A stretch of DNA of 19,491 nt. Source: an uncultured Ellagibacter sp. GTDB lineage: Bacteria; Actinomycetota; Coriobacteriia; Coriobacteriales; Eggerthellaceae. Both the position numbers and the translations under genes were made by a program. Shown here piece by piece: positions 15,386-19,491 of the stretch; within the stretch, counting starts at the first letter, position 1; each line of letters begins with the position of its first letter. The DNA lies in assembly GCF_934617235.1 (NCBI RefSeq), contig NZ_CAKTTZ010000045.1:1-19491 (forward strand). The letters are read 5' to 3'. The notes beneath the pieces are model-generated. The model was not told where the DNA came from, did no database searches, and was given only the letters and a program-made list of their open reading frames with translations.

Positions 15386-16726
15386 ATGGAAGAATTTGCA
15401 ACGGTTCTCACAAAGGGAGCGCGCACCACATTCGAAGAGCAGCGAGAACGCGCGATCCTCGTTGGGGTCGATCGCCCGAATCAAAAATGGTCGCTTGAGT
15501 CCTCGCTTGCCGAACTCGAACGCCTTGCGGACACCGCCGGCGCCGACACGGTAGCACGAACGACCCAGAAGCTCGAATCTCCCAATCCGCGCACCTTCGT
15601 GGGAACCGGCAAAGCGGAAGAAATCGCACAGCTTGCACGCTCATATTCAGCTGACCTGGTAATATTCGACGACGAGCTCACGCCATCACAACAATCGAAC
15701 CTCGAGAAGACGATCGACAAGAGCATTAAGATCATCGATCGGACTGCGCTTATCCTCGACATTTTCGCGCTTCACGCCACCTCGAAAGAAGGTCGGCTTC
15801 AGGTGCGACTCGCACAGAATCAGTATCTCTACCCTCGGCTTCGCGGTATGTGGGCTCACCTTGCTTCGAACCGTATGGGCGGCGGCGTCGGGTCGCGCTT
15901 CGGCGAAGGCGAAAGCCAGCTTGAAGTCGACCGAAGGATGGTTCGCAAACGAATTACTTCCATTAAGCGCGAGCTTGCCCACCTCTCCAACGTTCGTTCA
16001 TTGCAGCGAGAGGAACGTTATGCGAGCGGCATGTTCCGCGTTGCACTTGCTGGTTATACCAATGCAGGTAAGTCAAGCTTAATCAATCGCCTTTGCAATG
16101 CCGATGTGCTTAGTTACGACAAGTTGTTCGCGACACTTGATTCCACTACCAGGAAATTCGAGCTGCCGGAAGGACGCGAGATAACGGTCACCGACACGGT
16201 CGGCTTCATTCAAAAACTACCGACGACTTTGATCGAAGCGTTCAAATCAACTCTCGATGAGATCACTGGCGCAAACCTCATTCTTCACGTTATCGATGCA
16301 GCATCGAGCGAGCGCGACAGCCAACGAGAAGCAGTCGAAGAGACGCTTGAGCAAATTAAAGCCCAATCAATTCCTCGCATCGAAGTCTTCAATAAATGCG
16401 ATGTCCTAAGCAAGGAAGAAGCTGCCGCAATCAGAGGTCGCCATCCCCAGGCAATTCTCATCTCTGCAAAAACAGGGGAGGGAATCGACGAGCTCATCAA
16501 GAGAATCGCTCAAGCGGCATCATCTGCCGACACCCATATGAGCGTCTTAATTCCTTACGAGAAAGGAGCGCTCGTAGCAAAGGCCCACGAGCGCTGTCAT
16601 ATCGTGAGCGAAAGCCATGAAGAGCAGGGAACCTCACTCACGATGTTCGTCCCGAAGAGCTACGTCAGCTCCTTTGAGCCGTACCTTAGAGACGACGAAA
16701 AACCGCAACAACCTTGCCCGCAATAG
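15386..16726 (+). CDS. hflX: Ribosome-associated GTPase HflX
   Basis: GTPase that binds and splits stalled or stressed 70S ribosomes. 446 residues; ATG 15386 follows the dapF stop by two bases with no clear ribosome binding site. The N-terminal HflX domain (about 40-200) shows FVGTGKAEEI, FDDELTPSQQSNLE, the conserved glycine-rich GGGVGSRFGEGESQLE (165-180), and then a coiled segment. The G domain has G1 GYTNAGKS (223-230), TT in the G2 region (254-255), G3 DTVGF (270-274), G4 NKCD (336-339) and G5 SAK (360-362). The stop lies inside the 3' end of lexA on the other strand (41-base tail-to-tail overlap). Confidence 0.96.
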   Translation: MEEFATVLTKGARTTFEEQRERAILVGVDRPNQKWSLESSLAELERLADTAGADTVARTTQKLESPNPRTFVGTGKAEEIAQLARSYSADLVIFDDELTPSQQSNLEKTIDKSIKIIDRTALILDIFALHATSKEGRLQVRLAQNQYLYPRLRGMWAHLASNRMGGGVGSRFGEGESQLEVDRRMVRKRITSIKRELAHLSNVRSLQREERYASGMFRVALAGYTNAGKSSLINRLCNADVLSYDKLFATLDSTTRKFELPEGREITVTDTVGFIQKLPTTLIEAFKSTLDEITGANLILHVIDAASSERDSQREAVEETLEQIKAQSIPRIEVFNKCDVLSKEEAAAIRGRHPQAILISAKTGEGIDELIKRIAQAASSADTHMSVLIPYEKGALVAKAHERCHIVSESHEEQGTSLTMFVPKSYVSSFEPYLRDDEKPQQPCPQ

Positions 16727-17336
16727 AGCAGTTCGTGGTGATGATCGGTTCCATTGAGGAGTTTTCCGGCTGAAGTCGGATATGATCTTTCTCCTTAAAG
16801 AAGCGCTTCACTGTCGCACCATCGTCGATGATGGCAACAACAATATCACCGTTATTGGCCACCGGCTGCTCTTTGACGACCACATAGTCTCCGTCGTTGA
16901 TTCCCGCCTCGATCATCGACTCGCCACGCACGGACAAAAGAAACGATGGAGCATCGCCAACGATATCGGTAGGAAGAGAAATCGTATCGGTGATGTTCTC
17001 CTCAGCGAGAATCGGCACGCCTGCAGCAACATCGCCCACAAGCGGCACATTGACTATCTTGCTGAAACTCGGCTGGACCACATCGGCAGCGGAAGGCAAG
17101 GGCGTAGAGGATCCTTCAAGGGGATAGGTGAGCGATATTGAACGCGACTTCAACGGATCTCGTTTGATGAGGCCTTTTTCTTCAAGTGCCTTAAGGTGCA
17201 CATGGACCGTAGAAGGGGAGGAAAGTCCCAGCGCATGGCACACCTCGCGAACCGTCGGTCCGTAGCCCTTTTCCCGAATGCAATCCTCGATGCAATCAAG
17301 AACAGCTTGTTGGCGCTTCGTCACTTTGGCAGCCAT
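16686..17336 (-). CDS. lexA: SOS repressor LexA
   Basis: Self-cleaving repressor of the DNA damage response. The frame runs further upstream, but the ATG at 17336 is chosen: it gives the standard LexA start (MAAKVTKRQQAVL), 216 residues, and AAAGGA 6 bases upstream (plus-strand 17343-17348). N-terminal winged helix-turn-helix (about 1-65, with GYGPTVREVCHALGL and SSPSTVHVHLKALEEKGL). Cleavage site A105-G106 (VAAGVP). Catalytic dyad S140 (RGESMIEAG) and K177 (TVKRF) in the peptidase S24 domain. The gene is divergent from a small membrane protein gene, and the shared intergenic region holds three LexA boxes, so it should be autorepressed and induced by RecA-stimulated cleavage. Confidence 0.97.
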   Translation of the reverse strand: MAAKVTKRQQAVLDCIEDCIREKGYGPTVREVCHALGLSSPSTVHVHLKALEEKGLIKRDPLKSRSISLTYPLEGSSTPLPSAADVVQPSFSKIVNVPLVGDVAAGVPILAEENITDTISLPTDIVGDAPSFLLSVRGESMIEAGINDGDYVVVKEQPVANNGDIVVAIIDDGATVKRFFKEKDHIRLQPENSSMEPIITTNCSIAGKVVAVFRRL

Positions 17337-17356
17337 AGTGCGTCCTTTCAATAAAT

Positions 17357-17370
17357 CGAACAAATGTTTG
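17357..17370. promoter_or_regulatory. LexA operator 1
   Basis: CGAAC-AAAT-GTTTG, 9 of 10 half-site matches to CGAAC-N4-GTTCG. It lies between the lexA start codon and the putative lexA transcription start, in the lexA 5' leader, and upstream of the -35 of the divergent gene. Confidence 0.8.
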
Positions 17371-17379
17371 AAATAATTA

Positions 17380-17408
17380 TTGACGTGAACCTTTGTTCGA
17401 TTTATTAT
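17380..17408 (+). promoter_or_regulatory. Promoter of the small tail-anchored protein gene
   Basis: TTGACG (17380-17385), a 17-base spacer, then TATTAT (17403-17408). LexA operator 2 fills the spacer exactly as the operator does at recA. Its -10 overlaps that of the divergent lexA promoter. Confidence 0.75.
17386..17399. promoter_or_regulatory. LexA operator 2
   Basis: TGAAC-CTTT-GTTCG, 9 of 10 half-site matches. It occupies the -35/-10 spacer of the plus-strand promoter and also overlaps the expected start of lexA transcription on the minus strand. Confidence 0.85.
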
Positions 17409-17433
17409 AAACGCGAACAAAGGTTCTACGCAA
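17404..17433 (-). promoter_or_regulatory. lexA promoter
   Basis: Read on the minus strand: TTGCGT (17433-17428), an 18-base spacer, then TATAAT (17409-17404), a perfect -10. LexA operator 3 lies in the spacer. The -35 is weak (TTG only), so its exact position is uncertain. Confidence 0.6.
17414..17427. promoter_or_regulatory. LexA operator 3
   Basis: CGAAC-AAAG-GTTCT, 9 of 10 half-site matches. It lies in the spacer of the putative lexA promoter and over the expected start of transcription of the plus-strand gene. Confidence 0.8.
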
Positions 17434-17451
17434 GAGCGAGGAGGCACAAAG

Positions 17452-17790
17452 ATGGGAAATTTCGAAACCAGCTACCCAGTACAAGGATCTGCCGCTCTAA
17501 AGCCCAGCTCAACCGAACAATACCAAGCTGGGACCATCATCGAATTCCCTGCAATTGCGCAAAACGAGTTTGGAAGCGCGCCCTTCGAACAGAACAGCGC
17601 AATGTCTCAGCCTTCGGATTACTCTCAGCTCACGGCGCTTTTTACTACGCCTTTCGAGAATCGCAAAATGGTTCGAAGCCTGAAAGAAGGCAGCTTGCGT
17701 GGCGTTTCGAAACGCAAAGTTGAAGCCCCTCAAGCAATTGCCTGCGGCCTTGTAATGACGATTGCCTCGTTTCTCCTGTTCTTCCTATAA
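17452..17790 (+). CDS. Small C-terminally anchored membrane protein, LexA-controlled; candidate SOS cell-division inhibitor
   Basis: 112 residues; I recognise no family. ATG 17452 has the strong ribosome binding site GAGGAGG (17438-17444) at 7 bases. Residues 1-70 are polar, Ser/Gln/Pro/Glu-rich and probably disordered. Residues 71-89 are basic (RK, K, R, KRK). Residues 95-112 form one hydrophobic helix that runs to the very last residue (ends LLFFL), a tail-anchor layout with no signal peptide and no LysM domain. The promoter spacer is filled by a LexA operator, so the gene should be silent until DNA damage. The position, divergent from lexA and followed by nrdR, is where Mycobacterium has Rv2719c (chiZ) and Corynebacterium divS; Bacillus yneA is likewise divergent from lexA. 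The role as division inhibitor is inference from regulation, position and membrane anchoring, not homology. Confidence 0.8.
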   Translation: MGNFETSYPVQGSAALKPSSTEQYQAGTIIEFPAIAQNEFGSAPFEQNSAMSQPSDYSQLTALFTTPFENRKMVRSLKEGSLRGVSKRKVEAPQAIACGLVMTIASFLLFFL

Positions 17791-17907
17791 GGAAAGCATT
17801 GACGAGGGCAACGTCATCAATTGTGCTGACATCCTGATCAAACGCATAAGAGATATCGCATATTGTATGATACCTTTAATAATAACGAAGCTTAAAGGAG
17901 CATACAC

Positions 17908-18354
17908 ATGCGCTGTCCCTCTTGCGGTTACCTCGAATCCAAAGTAGTGGATTCCCGACCATCAGATGATGGAACATCAATCCGCAGACGTCGAGAATGT
18001 CTCCAATGCCAGCGGCGATTCACGACGTATGAGCGTTTGGGGGACAACCCACTCGTCGTTGTCAAAGTCGACGGTTCTTCCGAGGCGTACGATCGAAGCA
18101 AGTTATTCCGGGGCCTTCTTATTGCCTGCGCAAAAAGACCGATCTCAAAGGAACAAGTCGATGCGTTGATTGACAGCATCGAAACCGAACTGCGCAATAC
18201 TTCTCGCTCTGAAATCAAATCAAAAGAGCTCGGAGATATGGCGTTGAAACGACTCGCGAAGCTCGATGATGTTGCCTATGTCAGATTCGCGAGTGTATAC
18301 AAAGACTTCCAGAATATCGAAGAGTTTGCTGAAGCACTTGAGGAGTTGCGATAG
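17908..18354 (+). CDS. nrdR: Transcriptional repressor NrdR
   Basis: Zinc- and nucleotide-binding repressor of ribonucleotide reductase genes. 148 residues, typical length. ATG 17908 with AAAGGAG (17894-17900). N-terminal zinc ribbon with C3, C6, C31 and C34 (MRCPSC and CLQC), including the conserved VVDSRPSDDGTSIRRRREC segment. An ATP-cone domain spans about 49-139 (VVKVDG, YDRSKLFRGL, VAYVRFASVY-DF). No clear promoter or NrdR box was found in the 117-base gap upstream, so it may be transcribed with the LexA-controlled gene before it. dut starts 2 bases after its stop, pairing two genes of dNTP balance. Confidence 0.96.
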   Translation: MRCPSCGYLESKVVDSRPSDDGTSIRRRRECLQCQRRFTTYERLGDNPLVVVKVDGSSEAYDRSKLFRGLLIACAKRPISKEQVDALIDSIETELRNTSRSEIKSKELGDMALKRLAKLDDVAYVRFASVYKDFQNIEEFAEALEELR

Positions 18355-18356
18355 CC

Positions 18357-18806
18357 ATGGCTGAACAGTTGCTCGTCCCTATAAAGCGCCTTGATGAAAC
18401 GCTCGAGATCCCGCGCTACGCTTATGAAGGAGATGCAGGCGTTGACCTGCGCTCAGCTGAAGCGTTCTCACTCAAGCCATTCGAGCGAAAGCTTGTTCCA
18501 ACTGGAATAGCAATCGCACTGCCGCGTGGCTATGCCGGTTTCGTTATGCCAAGAAGCGGGCTTGCCGTAAAACACGGTATTTCGATTGTTAACACTCCCG
18601 GACTCATCGACAGCGATTACCGTGGAGAACTGAAAGTCACCCTGATAAACCTTGATCCCGAGGAAACCTTCCATGCACAACGCGGAAACCGCATCGCCCA
18701 ACTCGTCATCATGAAAGTCGAGAATGCAAATTTCGAATGTAGGGCGTCATTAGATGAAACCGAACGCGGTAATTCGGGTTTCGGAAGCAGCGGGGTTCAA
18801 GACTAG
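18357..18806 (+). CDS. dut: Deoxyuridine triphosphatase (dUTPase)
   Basis: Hydrolyses dUTP to dUMP and pyrophosphate, keeping uracil out of DNA and supplying the thymidylate precursor. 149 residues, the size of a homotrimeric dUTPase subunit. All five motifs are present: I DAGVDLR (26-32), II PRSGLA (65-70), III NTPGLIDSDYRGEL (79-92), with the aspartate expected to activate water at D85, IV RGNRIAQL (109-116), and V RGNSGFGSSG (137-146), the glycine-rich C-terminal arm that closes over the active site. ATG 18357 lies two bases after nrdR; the ribosome binding site (GAGGAG, 18340-18345) lies within nrdR. Confidence 0.96.
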   Translation: MAEQLLVPIKRLDETLEIPRYAYEGDAGVDLRSAEAFSLKPFERKLVPTGIAIALPRGYAGFVMPRSGLAVKHGISIVNTPGLIDSDYRGELKVTLINLDPEETFHAQRGNRIAQLVIMKVENANFECRASLDETERGNSGFGSSGVQD

Positions 18807-18857
18807 CTAGTTTTCCATAGCGCAAGTATCCAAGGAGCCAATGACAGGGCCTTAGAA

Positions 18858-18872
18858 AGGCTCTTAGAGCCT
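18858..18872 (+). terminator. Possible terminator hairpin after dut
   Basis: AGGCTC (18858-18863) pairs with GAGCCT (18867-18872) around TTA, followed by a pyrimidine-rich CCTTATT. The stem is short and the T-run interrupted, so this is tentative. It lies 51 bases after the dut stop in a gap with no other recognised signal. Confidence 0.35.
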
Positions 18873-18922
18873 CCTTATTAAAAGCGCAGTTCAACAGCTT
18901 AAATACCAAATTGAGGAAGACG

Positions 18923-19312
18923 TTGCATAACAAAGAAGAAAACGAGCGGAAGCTCGCATCAACAAGAAAACTGATCATGTTCGCAAATATCGCGGGCCCC
19001 GTATCGCTCATCATAGGCGGAGTGCTATTAAGCACTGCAGGCCTGATTTGTTCACTGATCGCTCGGTCGCGGATCAATGTCCTGATTCGTCAGCAACCTC
19101 AAGATCAAGTCTTTACGGAAAAGGTAATGCAGGTTGCGAAGCCTGGTGCAATTGCACTCATAATCTGCTCTATAGCACTTGTACTCAATATCATCTCACT
19201 AGCACTTGTAATGCCAGCCGTCCTCGAAGCCGCACAAACCGATAGTCTCCAAACCTTGTTTGGCGGTGGAGCAATCAATACTGCAGGATCAGCAACGTCA
19301 ACGTGGGGATAA
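18923..19312 (+). CDS. Hypothetical small membrane protein with two transmembrane helices
   Basis: 129 residues from a TTG at 18923, chosen because GAGGA (18913-18917) lies 5 bases upstream; an in-frame TTG at 18911 has no ribosome binding site. A charged N-terminus (1-17) is followed by a helix at about 18-46 (Gly/Leu/Ile-rich, ending LICSLIARSR), a polar loop (about 47-73), and a second helix at about 74-100. The C-terminus is short and Gly/Ala/Thr-rich (FGGGAINTAGSATSTWG). The helix-SLIARSR-loop-helix pattern resembles small DUF4190/CD225-like membrane proteins, but the likeness is loose and I assign no function. It lies after dut with a weak hairpin between, so it may be a separate unit. 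Confidence 0.65.
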   Translation: MHNKEENERKLASTRKLIMFANIAGPVSLIIGGVLLSTAGLICSLIARSRINVLIRQQPQDQVFTEKVMQVAKPGAIALIICSIALVLNIISLALVMPAVLEAAQTDSLQTLFGGGAINTAGSATSTWG

Positions 19313-19491
19313 CAACCGATTCACCAAAGCTTTCATAGGCCTCGTTCTTGAAGCGCCCTCGGGTTTCTCAGGTTGTCACGCCGGCCACCAACTAGTCAGG
19401 CCTCTAATCAGGCACCTAGATTGACATCTCAAAGTACGTTCAATGTGACATAAGCCTGTCAAAAACCAAGAATGAGCTGGTAATATTCAAA

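Noticed and set aside
17337..17447. N-terminal extension of LexA upstream of the ATG at 17336
   Set aside because: The extension would cover the operators and the promoter; residues before MAAKVTKRQQ do not match LexA, and a ribosome binding site precedes the ATG at 17336.
17791..17907. NrdR box or strong promoter in front of nrdR
   Set aside because: TATC...GATA symmetry at 17853-17871 does not fit the NrdR box consensus, and no -35/-10 pair has acceptable spacing.
19421..19491. Promoter at the right edge (TTGACA at 19421; TGG-TAATAT at 19478-19486)
   Set aside because: TTGACA has no good -10 at 16-18 bases, and TAATAT has no -35; the gene it would serve lies beyond the window.

Overview
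The window reads as a chromosomal segment of an actinobacterium, most likely class Coriobacteriia (Eggerthellaceae-like). The grounds are a fairly GC-rich composition (judged by eye, not computed), an actinobacterial gene order, LexA boxes of the CGAAC-N4-GTTCG type, and a SpoVS homologue, which is unusual for most actinobacteria. The family-level placement is inference. Almost all genes are on the plus strand and tightly packed; only lexA is on the minus strand. I see no rRNA, tRNA, CRISPR array, insertion sequence or phage gene.

Layout. (1) 1-63: the last 20 codons of an upstream gene, probably ribonuclease J, followed by a hairpin. (2) 148-6971: a tight run of ftsK, a rodZ-like gene, yajQ, rimO, and one long gene in which PgsA (phosphatidylglycerophosphate synthase) is fused in frame to a CinA C-terminal (PncC, NMN amidase) domain. 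(3) 7071-8773: an SOS-type promoter driving recA, then recX. (4) 8774-8961: a short leader region ending in a strong intrinsic terminator. (5) 9003-11639: rny (RNase Y) and an uncharacterised GHKL-fold ATPase. (6) 11653-16726: a promoter, then spoVS, miaB, miaA, dapF and hflX. (7) 16686-17790: lexA (minus strand) divergent from a small tail-anchored protein gene, with three LexA boxes between them. (8) 17908-18806: nrdR and dut. (9) 18923-19312: a small two-helix membrane protein gene, then 179 bases in which I recognise no gene.

How it fits together. The order ftsK - rodZ - rimO - pgsA - cinA - recA - recX - miaB - miaA - dapF - hflX - lexA - nrdR is a long-conserved actinobacterial block. 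The rny - x - spoVS - miaB stretch also recalls Bacillus. The functions are chromosome segregation, DNA repair and the SOS response, RNA decay, tRNA and ribosomal protein modification, and dNTP control. recA, lexA and the gene divergent from lexA carry matching LexA operators, so they probably form the local SOS regulon.

Most worth following up: (a) the 112-residue SOS-controlled tail-anchored protein, which sits where other bacteria keep SOS cell-division suppressors (yneA, Rv2719c/chiZ, divS) but does not resemble them in layout; (b) the PgsA-PncC fusion; (c) the GHKL ATPase, with MutL-like motifs, between rny and spoVS.
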